Of a DNA stretch of 64,000 bases, positions 55,487 through 63,927 are shown one piece after another. Position 1 is the stretch's first letter. The number at the start of each line of letters is the position of its first letter. The DNA lies in contig JAJRQZ010000066.1 in assembly GCA_024279935.1 (NCBI GenBank), forward strand, positions 21,667-85,666. Direction: 5' to 3'. The position numbers and the translations under genes are program-made. The DNA is from Bacteroidota bacterium (GTDB lineage Bacteria; Bacteroidota; Bacteroidia; Bacteroidales; F082). The notes beneath the pieces are model-generated. The model searched no databases. It saw only the letters and a program-made list of their open reading frames with translations, and was not told where the DNA came from.

Positions 55487-56353
55487 TTAAGGTTCAAGAA
55501 GAAGAACTTTTAAGGCTTCCATGACTTTGTTCTCGCCAATAAGCTTTTTAGCGAAATTATGTTGCAAAGTTTCATCTTTGGCCAAAGAACGGTACATCGG
55601 GTTCTTCATTGCATCGACGATCTCTTTCTTGCCCGGCAAGGCCTCAACATTGCCCAATATACCTAAGTCGTTGCCAGTGAGCACTTTGCTCAGCCGCACT
55701 TTCTTAGGAAGAGAATCGACGCCTATGCCGATAGTAGTGAGTGGTTTTTGAACTATGAAGTTTGCGTTTCCGCTTGTACGGGTATAATAATCGCCGCCCA
55801 GACGGCCAACCAGGTCAATCTTGTCCGGATGGATATTTCCCTTTTTATCGAAGATGTTTTCATCGGCATGGGCGTAGAGCAGTTCGCAAACCACCAGGTT
55901 GCCCGAGCCGGCTTTGCCGCTTGTTTCAATTATCTCCCTTACCTTGCACTCGAACTGAAGCGGCGACTCCTTTACCCTTGGCGGTTTTACCTTTAGGGAA
56001 TCGACAGCGGTAAAACCTGCTTTCTCGAATTCGTTTACTCCTTTCGGGTATTCGGTACTGCTAAGGCTCATTTGCTGTACCATACTGTAATTCACCACGT
56101 TAATCACTACTTCCGGAACTTCTTTTACATTTTCAAGAGTATGCTTAGTGGTGTTGTCGCGTCCTCGTCGAGCAGGTGAAAATATTATCGTAGTGGGATT
56201 AATCCCGAAAACATTATAAAAACTAAAGGGAGAAAGGTTTACCTTCCCTTCTTTGTCGATAGTACTGGCAAATGCAATTGGCCGGGGGTTTATGCCCGAC
56301 TGCAGGAGTTTTAATAATTCCGGATTGCTAAGCTTGGCGGCATCTATTTCCAT
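55487..56353 (-). CDS. Flavin reductase-like (FMN-binding split barrel) protein
   Basis: 288 aa. The N-terminal flavin_Reduct domain: NPRPIAFASTIDKEGKVNLSPFSFYNVFG and IFSPARRGRDN. Such proteins bind FMN and pass electrons from NAD(P)H, or act as flavin-dependent partners of oxygenases. It is the last gene of the minus-strand tyrosine-degradation set, 1 bp after fah. A role in aromatic breakdown is inferred from position. Confidence 0.9.
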   Translation of the reverse strand: MEIDAAKLSNPELLKLLQSGINPRPIAFASTIDKEGKVNLSPFSFYNVFGINPTTIIFSPARRGRDNTTKHTLENVKEVPEVVINVVNYSMVQQMSLSSTEYPKGVNEFEKAGFTAVDSLKVKPPRVKESPLQFECKVREIIETSGKAGSGNLVVCELLYAHADENIFDKKGNIHPDKIDLVGRLGGDYYTRTSGNANFIVQKPLTTIGIGVDSLPKKVRLSKVLTGNDLGILGNVEALPGKKEIVDAMKNPMYRSLAKDETLQHNFAKKLIGENKVMEALKVLLLEP

Positions 56354-56354
56354 A

Positions 56355-57637
56355 TCAATATATTTTAGCGGGCAATACTTTTGTTACCGATTCCCCAAAG
56401 CCGATACGCAGGCCGTTTTTTTGGCAATAAGCCCTCATGATAATCGTATCGTTGTCGAGGATGAATTTACGTTCGCTGCCGTCACTGAGCTTGAGAGGTT
56501 TTTTTCCGCCCCAGCTAAGCTCCAGCATTGAGCCATAAGCTTCCGGCCCCGGGCCCGAAATGGTTCCGGATGCATACATGTCGCCCACGTTTATATTGCA
56601 GCCGTTTACGGTATGGTGGGCAAGCTGTTGGGCGATGTTCCAATACAAGTATTTATGATTGGAACGAGAAACCAGGTTTTCACTGCCGTTTTCAGGCTTG
56701 ATATAAACCTCCAGGTTGATATCGAAATTTCTGTTTCCTTCCGATTTTAGATATGGCAACACCTCAGGTTCTTGTTTCGGGCCTTCAAGCCTGAATGGCT
56801 CCAATGCGTCCAGGCTAACTATCCAGGGCGATATTACCGAACCGAAGTTCTTGGCAAGGAATGGCCCTAGCGGGACATATTCCCATTTTTGTATATCTCT
56901 GGCCGACAGGTCGTTGAAAACCACAAGGCCGAAAATATAATCTTCTGCATCCTTAACTTTCACGCTGTTGCCGAGTTTAGTCGATTTGCCGACCACAAAG
57001 GCCATTTCCAGTTCAAAGTCGAAAAGCCGGCTAGGGCCGAAAACGGGCTTGTCTTCCCCGGCAGGCATTGTTTGGCCATTCGGTCGGTGGATATCAGTCC
57101 CGGAAACGACTATGGAAGAGGCCCTGCCGTGATATCCAACAGGCAGGCTTTTCCAGTTCGGGAACAAGGCGTTCCCAGGGTCACGGAACATGCTCCCTAC
57201 ATTGGTGGCATGCTCGATAGAGGAATAAAAATCGGTATAATCACCAACCTCGACCGGTATGTGCATCAACACATCCTCAGCTTTATGCAAAACCTTTTTT
57301 TAAGATCCTTATCATCCCTTATTGCCTCATTGCCCGCTTCAAATAGTTCTGAAACCTCATCTCTCAGTTTTGATGTGAAGTCCTTGCCCAAAGCAATAAT
57401 TTCATTTAATGTATCTGCGAAAAAGGCATCAAAGCCGTTTTCGGGCAAGATACCGTCAAGAAAACCTTCGTCGGCCAAAACCGATAAATCGATTATGGTA
57501 TCGCCGATGATCGTTCCCGGGCGCGGGGATTTGCCTTTGGGCGAAAAAATACCGAAAGGAATGTTCTGTATAGGGAAATCGCTCCCTTCCCTGACTTCGA
57601 TCCACGATTTCAGCAATGGATTATTAACTTTGTTCAT
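56355..57637 (-). pseudogene. fah: Fumarylacetoacetase, split by a frameshift in an A7 run
   Basis: Last step of tyrosine degradation: fumarylacetoacetate to fumarate and acetoacetate. Two frames together cover a full-length enzyme of about 425 aa. Residues from 57637 down to about 57302 give the N-terminal domain (IPFGIFSPKGKSPRPG, LSVLADEG). From about 57290 on, a -1 frame gives the catalytic domain ([47 protein letters not shown]). The break is at seven T on the plus strand (57295-57301). One more base there would restore [15 protein letters not shown]. Everything else looks intact and selected. A sequencing error, transcript slippage or a recent mutation are all possible. Confidence 0.88.
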
Positions 57638-57751
57638 TAATTTATTTTTATATTATTTAATCCTGATCCCCCGGTTTGAGCCGGGAAAATCAATAATTCA
57701 CTTCCGGGCTTTCGCGATTGCCGATCACCAATGCTCAATCAACTAATCACA

Positions 57752-58846
57752 TCACAAAGTTCCCCTATTGGCCTGTTCCAGTTCGATGGCGTCGAAAAGC
57801 GCCTGGAAGTTACCTTTGCCAAACGACTGTGCCCCGCCTTTGCGATCGATAATCTCAAAGAAGAATGTTGGCCGGTCCTGGACCGGTTTGGTGAACAACT
57901 GCAGTAAATAACCGTTTTCGTCATTATCGATTAGTATCTTAAGTTTTTGAAGTTCTGTCATGTCTTCGGCAATTTTGCCAACCCTTTCGGTTACGGTATC
58001 GTAGTATTCATCGGGAACATGCAGGAAATCAACCCCTCTGTCGCGCAAAGCGGTAATTGTTTTTATAATATCTTCCGTAGCCAAGGCAACATGCTGAGGC
58101 CCCGGGCCAATGTAAAAATCGAGGAATTCCTCAATCTGCGATTTCTTTTTTCCTTTGGCCGGTTCGTTAATGGGGAACTTTATCCTCAAATTATCGTTGG
58201 CCACAACTTTACTTTGAAGGGCTGTGTATTCAGTACTTATGTCCTTGTCGTCAAATGAGATGAGTTGGCTGAAACCCATTACGTTCTTGTAAAAATCGGC
58301 TATTTTGTCCATCTCGCCCCAGTCAACATTACCAACAATATGGTCAACATATAAAAGGCCTGTGTTCCGCGGCTTATATCCAGGATCCCAATTAATATAT
58401 CCCGGAAGGAAAGCACCATTATAGTTTTTGCTCTCAACAAAAACATGTACGGTCTCGCCATAAGTTTTTATAGCTGAAAGAACAACTTCGCCATCAGCAT
58501 CCGATTCATACCTTGGTTCAAAATGTGGTTTTGCCCCTTTGCCTACCGTATCGTTAAACGATTTCTCGGCATCATCAACGCTTAGGGCTATTACCTTAAC
58601 ACCGTCGCCATGGGTTTTCTGATGAACTGTAACTTCCGACTCAGGGTTTAAACCGGCCGTAAGCACAAAAATTATCTTATCCTGTTTGAGCACATATGAT
58701 GTCCTGTCCTTAAGTCCTGTTTCAAGTCCGGCATAAGCCAGTGGCTGGAAGCCGAATGCCGACTGGTAATAATGTGCTGCTTGTTTTGCATTGCCCACAT
58801 AGAATTCAATATAGGCAGTTCCATTTATAGGTAGAGATTTTGACAT
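57752..58846 (-). CDS. hppD: 4-hydroxyphenylpyruvate dioxygenase
   Basis: 364 aa, the usual bacterial length. Converts 4-hydroxyphenylpyruvate to homogentisate with O2 and Fe(II). Two VOC-fold halves; iron ligands lie in YVDHIVGNV (His), GPQHVALAT (His) and FFEIIDRKG (Glu). The closing GNFQALFDAIELEQ helix is intact. Downstream of hmgA and upstream of fah, in pathway order reversed in places. Confidence 0.96.
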   Translation of the reverse strand: MSKSLPINGTAYIEFYVGNAKQAAHYYQSAFGFQPLAYAGLETGLKDRTSYVLKQDKIIFVLTAGLNPESEVTVHQKTHGDGVKVIALSVDDAEKSFNDTVGKGAKPHFEPRYESDADGEVVLSAIKTYGETVHVFVESKNYNGAFLPGYINWDPGYKPRNTGLLYVDHIVGNVDWGEMDKIADFYKNVMGFSQLISFDDKDISTEYTALQSKVVANDNLRIKFPINEPAKGKKKSQIEEFLDFYIGPGPQHVALATEDIIKTITALRDRGVDFLHVPDEYYDTVTERVGKIAEDMTELQKLKILIDNDENGYLLQLFTKPVQDRPTFFFEIIDRKGGAQSFGKGNFQALFDAIELEQANRGTL

Positions 58847-58903
58847 TTTATTTATTTATTATTGATCAATTTTAACAATTTATTTAAAATATTCAAGACC
58901 ATT

Positions 58904-58956
58904 TAGACGTTGAGGCGCATGCATTAGACGTTGAGACGCATTGCAATGCGCCTCTA
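58904..58956. repeat. REP-like palindromic repeat between hmgA and hppD
   Basis: Two direct units start with TAGACGTTGAG (58904 and 58925). The second forms a near-perfect 22-bp palindrome (58933-58954, GAGACGCATTG / CAATGCGCCTC, one mismatch). The first unit is shorter (GAGGCGCATGC). It touches the hmgA stop codon. Palindromes of this GACGCATTGCAATGCG type recur in many Bacteroidota intergenic regions. May shape mRNA ends or attenuate read-through. Confidence 0.8.
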
Positions 58957-60111
58957 GCCAACCCAACTTTTATAATAATCCGGATCTTCAACTTCCATTG
59001 CTGTTTTGGTTAGGTTCAAAGGTTTGAACGTGTCCACCATTACAGCATATTCCTTAGTTTCTTTTTTACCGATACTTCTTTCGATGGCACCCGGCTGCGG
59101 CCCATGAGGAATTCCCATGGGGTGAAGTGTTATTTGTCCTTTTTGTATGTTGTTGCGGCTCATAAAATCGCCATCGACATAATATAAGACCTCATCGGCG
59201 TCTATATTGCTATGATGATAAGGAGCGGGAATAGAATCGGGATGATAGTCGTAAAGCCTTGGTACAAAGGCACATGTAACAAAGGTAGAGGTTTCGAATG
59301 TTTGATGTATAGGTGGTGGCATGTGAAGCCTACCCGTAATCGGCTCGAAATCGTATATGGATAAAGCATAGGGATATAAACATCCGTCCCAGCCCACAGC
59401 ATCAAAAGGATGATGGGCATAATGATAGGGATAGATCATATTGTTGCGCTTCACCTTGATCAAAAAGTCTCCTTCCTCATCAAAAGTCATCAACTTATCG
59501 GGGGTCCGTATATCTCTTTCGTAAAACGGGGCATGCTCGAGCAGCTGCCCTGATTTGTTTAGATATCTTTTTGGAAGCCGCATAGTTTGGTTAGATTCTA
59601 CAATAAACAAACGATTGTCGGCATCATCAAATTTCAATTGATATACAGTTCCTTTGGGAACTATCAGGTGGTCGCCCGGACGAAAGCTCAAAACACCATA
59701 AACCGTAAGCAGATAACCGCTGCCCTTATGTACGAAGATCATTTCGTCGCATTGCGCGTTTTTATAGAAACAATCATCCATGGAGTTCTTGGGGGCCGCG
59801 AGGATAATGTTTACGTCATCATTGGTCAGTACAATTTTCCTGCTCCTTAAATAGTCGGCCTCAGGCTTGATATCGAAACCCCTGAAAGCACGGTTTTGCA
59901 AATTGCGATCAACATGAATTTCCGGGCTGACGTCAACGGCTTCGTCGATAGAAAGAACTTTGGTTGGTGGGTTATTGTGATATATTAATGAGTATTCACT
60001 GGAAAACCCTTCCGATGAAAACACTTCTTCGGCATAAAGATCACCATTTGATTTTCTGAAAACCACATGTCTTTTAGCCGGAATCTTACCTCTTTTTTGA
60101 TAGTGCGCCAT
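58954..60111 (-). CDS. hmgA: Homogentisate 1,2-dioxygenase
   Basis: 385 aa, shorter than the 430-440 aa of many homologues but with the cupin core intact. HHSNIDADEVLYYVDGDF and HPMGIPHGPQPG carry the iron-binding His and Glu residues. Opens the ring of homogentisate to maleylacetoacetate. First gene of the operon, with promoter at 60141. No maleylacetoacetate isomerase gene is present in the window. Confidence 0.95.
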   Translation of the reverse strand: MAHYQKRGKIPAKRHVVFRKSNGDLYAEEVFSSEGFSSEYSLIYHNNPPTKVLSIDEAVDVSPEIHVDRNLQNRAFRGFDIKPEADYLRSRKIVLTNDDVNIILAAPKNSMDDCFYKNAQCDEMIFVHKGSGYLLTVYGVLSFRPGDHLIVPKGTVYQLKFDDADNRLFIVESNQTMRLPKRYLNKSGQLLEHAPFYERDIRTPDKLMTFDEEGDFLIKVKRNNMIYPYHYAHHPFDAVGWDGCLYPYALSIYDFEPITGRLHMPPPIHQTFETSTFVTCAFVPRLYDYHPDSIPAPYHHSNIDADEVLYYVDGDFMSRNNIQKGQITLHPMGIPHGPQPGAIERSIGKKETKEYAVMVDTFKPLNLTKTAMEVEDPDYYKSWVG

Positions 60112-60140
60112 TCTTTATTTGGATTGAATATAAATAATGG

Positions 60141-60148
60141 CAAATATA
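60141..60148 (-). promoter_or_regulatory. -7 box (TATATTTG) of the hmgA operon
   Basis: On the minus strand TATATTTG lies 29 bp before the hmgA ATG and fits the Bacteroidota -7 consensus. No obvious regulator site seen; an A/T-rich -33 region. Confidence 0.55.
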
Positions 60149-60292
60149 GGACTTTCATTTATAATTCATAATCCGAAATTATTAACAAATTATAAATAAT
60201 TGCTGTTAGGTCTTTTTATTTCCTTATTCAGGAGCACCGCTCGTTAAACGAGTATGTTGACGGTCTGTTAATTTATCAGAAAAGCACAGGTG

Positions 60293-60789
60293 CTAATCCA
60301 CGGCTTCCCCATTTTTAAATTGCCCCACAAAAGTTTTGGCCATTCTGTTGTCGGTAAAACCAAGCCCATGGAATTTTCCGTCCTTCCAAAAACCTTCGTA
60401 TTTTATTTCGTAAGTGTTGACATAATCTCTAAAGGCGTCGCTCCAGCCGGCCTCAAAAGTTTCGATATAAATCCCAAAAGCATCGATACAGTTGCCTACC
60501 GTGCATTTTTCATCCTTTGAGTATTTCTTTTCGATAGTTAATTCCGGATAAAAAACATTGGCCAGCCAGCTACCTTGTCTTGTTACGACATTATTGGTGT
60601 TGAACTCCCTCCCATAGCCGCTTCGCTTGCCGTTTTTAAGCTTCCGGCAAATTTGCCATCAGTACTTGTAACTACTCCATAACCTGAAAACAAACCATAT
60701 TTGAACTCTCCAACATATTTTGTGCCGTCGGCCCAAACATAATGGCCAAAGCCATTCCTGCAATCACCTTTTACACAGCCAAGGTCCAC
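60293..60789 (-). pseudogene. MORN-repeat protein, 5' truncated and frameshifted
   Basis: A minus-strand frame begins CVKGDCRNGFGHYVWADGT and shows MORN repeats (KYVGEFKYGLFSGYG, then GSLKNGKRSGYG across the break, later EGFWKDGKFHGLG and VGQFKNGEAVD to stop at 60293). At the five T of 60633-60637 one base is missing; adding it joins both frames. No ATG precedes the first repeat: the frame upstream continues to a stop near 60840, and GTG 60789 is the only start. The N-terminal domain seems lost. MORN proteins often bind membranes. The remnant stands next to the mobile-element region. Confidence 0.8.
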
Positions 60790-60923
60790 ATGGTTGTTGG
60801 AGAGGCCTGCAATGGGGTGAAATAGAGTGCTTACTGTAAATTGCTAGTGTGATTAACGTAGGCTACGAACAAAATCGGGGCACTGCCATCTTGTAGCGCC
60901 CCGGTTTGCTAATAAAAATATTT

Positions 60924-61100
60924 GTTACTACTCAGCATTAGAGAAAAATATTAACTCATTGGTTACCTATCCGTTTTGTCATAATTTTTGTTTGAAAAAC
61001 ACAAAATTTCCGCCAAAACTACTGAGATTTCAAATATATAGCCCCACGCTGAAGCATGGGGCCATTGATAATCAACTTGATAAACCTGCTGAGCAGTAAC
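60924..61100. mobile_element. 177-bp MITE-like element, copy B, lacking a target duplication
   Basis: Same element as at 5889-6065 in the opposite orientation: 177 bp, 7 differences. Ends GTTACTACTCAGCA (60924) and TGCTGAGCAGTAAC (61087-61100). The flanks differ: AAATATTT on the left, ACCTGTAA on the right, so the target duplication is missing. The right end cuts IS3 orfB just after the codons for VYR. The rest of orfB is not found on the other side. A deletion or recombination between element copies would explain this. Confidence 0.88.
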
Positions 61101-61401
61101 ACCTGTAAACTTTTTTCCGGTTAATGGTATACCCTTTTTTATGAAGCACTGCGGTAACCTTTTCATAGCCATAGTCAATAAAATCAGGACTGATGATGGT
61201 TTTTGTATCCCGAATAACTGTAGTGTTTTTAACGGTAGTTCCATTGTTTCTTAAGGTGGTACCGGTAGGCTTCTTGCCTGGCTTTCCACCATTAGGCTTG
61301 CAGTAATGCCCACTTCGGCTGAAATCGGCTATTTGTGCTGCTTTCGTTGCTTTCATCCTTTTTTGAATATAACGGTTAACTACTTCTTTGCGTTCCTCCA
61401 T
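61101..61401 (-). pseudogene. IS3 orfB, truncated by the 177-bp element
   Basis: Codes MEERKEVVNRYIQKRMKATK through the HTH_21 part (YGYEKVTAVLHKKGYTINRKKVYR), then breaks off at 61100. The rve integrase domain with the DDE residues is absent. Starts inside the end of orfA; the two frames differ such that one base less in the eight-T run at 61411-61418 would fuse them. IS3 elements normally make OrfAB by programmed slippage, so this run is the likely slip site. Confidence 0.82.
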
Positions 61402-61699
61402 TGTGCCATCTTTTTTTTAATAATTCACTCCGGATGGAAAGCTCAAGCTCTTTTTCAGCCAGCAACTTTTTTAACCGCTCATTTTCTTTTTGAAGCTTTT
61501 TCAGTTCGCCGGCCTCTTTTCTGCCATAATGTGGAACAAGCCCATCAGTTCCTTTTTCTTCAAACTTTTTCTTCCAGTCATAATAAGTGGTCGCATAAAT
61601 ACCATGCTTACGACAACCCTCTACAACTCCTGTTTGTTTAATGTCTTTGAGTATTGCTGTTTTTTCTTCAATACTCCATGTTCTTTTTACGCTACTCAT
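61376..61699 (-). CDS. IS3-family transposase OrfA
   Basis: 107 aa. N-terminal helix-turn-helix of the HTH_Tnp_1 type (WSIEEKTAILKDIKQTG, CRKHGIYATTYYDWKKKFEEKG) and a leucine-zipper-like coiled coil (ELKKLQKENERLKKLLAEKELEL). Binds the IS ends. Intact, but its OrfB partner is cut, so it is a relic. Confidence 0.88.
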   Translation of the reverse strand: MSSVKRTWSIEEKTAILKDIKQTGVVEGCRKHGIYATTYYDWKKKFEEKGTDGLVPHYGRKEAGELKKLQKENERLKKLLAEKELELSIRSELLKKRWHNGGTQRSS

Positions 61700-61804
61700 A
61701 ACTACAAAATTAGTGTTTTTAATCTCACTAATCGAGTCCGGTTTTTTAGGGGGCTAAGACAAAATGATTAGTTTGCTGATTTGAAATCGCAATTAAACGC
61801 AACT

Positions 61805-61940
61805 GTTTTTCACGCAAAGCAGCACTTTGCACCTGTTTTTCATAAATAATACCCATTATTCACGTATATTTGCAAATAACCATTTTTCATATAAAATGAC
61901 ACATAATACTCGTTTTTCACAAAAAGTACTCGTTTTTCAC
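61805..61940. repeat. Five copies of a TTTTTCA[C/T] motif around the fic promoter and start
   Basis: GTTTTTCAC 61805-61813, GTTTTTCAT 61835-61843, ATTTTTCAT 61882-61890, GTTTTTCAC 61912-61920 and 61932-61940. All have the same orientation. The last two lie inside the fic reading frame and share 14 bp (TACTCGTTTTTCAC) with a 20-bp period. Distances between starts are 30, 47, 30 and 20 bp, roughly multiples of the helical turn. Looks like an operator array, perhaps for self-control by the Fic C-terminal winged helix. Confidence 0.6.
61865..61872 (+). promoter_or_regulatory. -7 box (TATATTTG) of fic
   Basis: TATATTTG lies 23 bp before the fic ATG. The second TTTTTCAT motif overlaps the expected -33 region and the third lies between promoter and start codon. 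Confidence 0.6.
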
Positions 61941-63437
61941 GGGAGGAACCTTCCTGAGAAAGCCACTGTTGTCGGGTATGCGGCTATAATAGCGGCATTA
62001 GATTTGCACCTACCAATGCCCGATATAATTGCACTCATCAGCGAAAAACATAAAACCTACCAAACCGGCCAATGGAAAGTATTAACACCAAGGCATCAAC
62101 CCGAAGAAACGCTTTACCACCAGCTTGTGTTTGCATTAAAATATGAAGGGGTCAATTTATTGTTTTTCAAAAAACTATTTAAAAAATTAGCTGAAGAAGA
62201 AATTGTAAACCTTCTAAAAATTGAAGCCACAGGACAATACACCCGTAAAATATGGTTTTTGTTTGAGTGGCTTATGGAAAAACAACTTCCAATTCCTGAT
62301 CTTACAATAAAAAATTACATTCCGTTAGTAGAAAACAAACTGCAATTCGGACTGCAAAAAGGAACTCGTTCTTCCCGTCATCGAATAGTGAATAATCTAC
62401 CGGGCACCGTAAATTTTTGCCCCTTAATTAGAAAAACCGAAAAATTATCAAGTTATATAGAACAAGACCTATCGGGGAAAAAAGACAATTATTTAAGTGG
62501 GATTAGAATAGGTATATTGCAGCGTGCCTCTGCCTTTTTATTGCTAAAAGATTCAAAAGCATCATTTGCTATAGAGGGCGAAAGCCCAAAAAGCAAACGG
62601 GCAGCACGCTGGGGACAAGCTATTGGCCAAGCAGGCGTAAGAGATTTGAGCCAACAAGAATTTGAGCGATTGCAACAAGTAGTAATTGAAAATGCCCGTT
62701 TCATTGAAATGGGGTATCGTAAAAAAGGAGGTTTTATTGGAGAACGGGATAATGATACTTTTTCTCCAATACCAGACCATATATCTGCTAAACCTGAGGA
62801 TGTTAACAGATTAATGCAAGGACTGATAGAAACTAACAATTTGTTACTTGCTGATGAAATAGATGCTGTTGTAGCTGCAACGTCTATTGCTTTTGGCTTT
62901 GTATTTATACACCCATTTGTAGATGGTAACGGGCGTATTCATCGTTACTTGATACATCACGTACTGGCGAAAAAGCAATTCTCTAAGCAAGGTTTAATTT
63001 TCCCTGTTTCTGCTGCTATTCTCGATAAAATAATCGATTACCGAAAAGTATTGGAAAATTATTCACTCCCTTTATTAGATTTTATAGAATGGGTAGAAAC
63101 AAATGACCATAATATTCAAGTGCTGAACGAGACAATAGATTGTTATCGCTACTTTGATGCTACTATGCAAGTTGAATTCTTATATGAATGTGTTGAGGAA
63201 ACAATTGAGGATATAATACCACATGAAGTTGATTACTTGAATAAATACGAAGAGTTTAAAACGTATATTGATAATTCATTTGAAATGCCGGATGACTTTG
63301 TTGCCTTATTAGTTCGTTTTTTGGAACAAAATAATGGTGTGCTTTCAAAGAGAGCAAAAAACAAAGAGTTTAATGCGCTCCACGAAAATGAAGTAAAAGA
63401 AATAGAAAAGAATTATAAGTTGATATTCAAAAGCTAA
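61896..63437 (+). CDS. fic: Fic-domain AMP-transferase with N-terminal inhibitory motif
   Basis: 513 aa from ATG 61896; an open frame from 61827 lacks a better start and spans the promoter. The active site HPFVDGNGRIHR (about 339-350) is complete. The self-inhibitory motif SFAIEGE (about 223-229, S-x3-E-G/N type) lies before the Fic core, as in class II Fic proteins; its Glu keeps ATP misplaced until relieved. A winged-helix-like tail (LEQNNGVLSKRAKNKEF) ends the protein. It transfers AMP to protein hydroxyls. The stop overlaps the hsdR start (TAATG), so it sat in a type I restriction operon. Confidence 0.93.
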   Translation: MTHNTRFSQKVLVFHGRNLPEKATVVGYAAIIAALDLHLPMPDIIALISEKHKTYQTGQWKVLTPRHQPEETLYHQLVFALKYEGVNLLFFKKLFKKLAEEEIVNLLKIEATGQYTRKIWFLFEWLMEKQLPIPDLTIKNYIPLVENKLQFGLQKGTRSSRHRIVNNLPGTVNFCPLIRKTEKLSSYIEQDLSGKKDNYLSGIRIGILQRASAFLLLKDSKASFAIEGESPKSKRAARWGQAIGQAGVRDLSQQEFERLQQVVIENARFIEMGYRKKGGFIGERDNDTFSPIPDHISAKPEDVNRLMQGLIETNNLLLADEIDAVVAATSIAFGFVFIHPFVDGNGRIHRYLIHHVLAKKQFSKQGLIFPVSAAILDKIIDYRKVLENYSLPLLDFIEWVETNDHNIQVLNETIDCYRYFDATMQVEFLYECVEETIEDIIPHEVDYLNKYEEFKTYIDNSFEMPDDFVALLVRFLEQNNGVLSKRAKNKEFNALHENEVKEIEKNYKLIFKS

Positions 63438-63834
63438 TGACAACCCAACCCGAACAAATATTAGAAAACAACCTTGTTGCTCAATTACAAAAATTGGGTT
63501 ATAAAAGTGTAGTCATAAAAGATGAAAATGATTTATTGGCTAACCTGAAATTGCAATTGGAAATTCATATTAAAACCAAACTTTCCGATAATGATTTTAA
63601 GTAGATATTAAGCTACATCAACAAAGGCGATATTTTTGGAAAAGCCAAAATTCTAAGAGGCCGGGCACCCTGCACAAACGAACAAGGCGAACACAAAACC
63701 ATTGAACTGATTGACCCAGGTTGCCTGGTGCAAAAACCAATATCAGGTTACCCAACAGGTAACAATGGAAGGCAAATATAAAAACCGCTAAGATGTTACT
63801 CTTTTAATAAATGGTTTGCCCTTGGTTCAAATTG
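63437..63834 (+). pseudogene. hsdR: Type I restriction enzyme HsdR, 5' fragment with nonsense mutations
   Basis: Starts MTTQPEQILENNLVAQLQKLGY, the HsdR N-terminus, with ATG overlapping the fic stop. An in-frame TAG at 63602 interrupts FK-stop-ILSYINKGDIFGKAKILRGR, where a single change from CAG would read through. A shift near 63745 moves the homology to another frame (VTMEGKYKNR-stop-DVTLLINGLPLVQIE), with a second stop where family members have Tyr. Homology ends near 63834; the nuclease and helicase domains are gone. hsdM and hsdS are not in the window. A dead type I system. Confidence 0.85.
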
Positions 63835-63927
63835 AATCAAACACAGAGGATTAGAATTAAACGGAACTTACTTATAGAAACCGTGTGTTTACAGTGTCTG
63901 GCTCCAATATCTTTTGTTGTTCTGTGG

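Larger units (their letters stand above)
61101..61761 (-). mobile_element. IS3-family insertion sequence remnant
   Basis: Contains an orfA and the N-terminal third of orfB on the minus strand. The outer end is near 61761, where the minus strand reads TGTCTTAGCCCCCTAAAA, an IS3-like terminus. The other end and the DDE catalytic domain are missing because the 177-bp element abuts at 61100. Not able to transpose on its own. Confidence 0.82.

Noticed and set aside
57295..57301. Programmed ribosomal -1 frameshift in fah
   Set aside because: The A7 run is not in the A-AAA-AAG phase, no stimulatory structure was seen, and Fah is not known to need frameshifting; kept as frameshift of unknown cause.
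60963..61244. 93-aa minus-strand ORF across the 177-bp element and the IS3 remnant
   Set aside because: It bridges two unrelated elements and has no family resemblance; the orfB frame accounts for the IS part.
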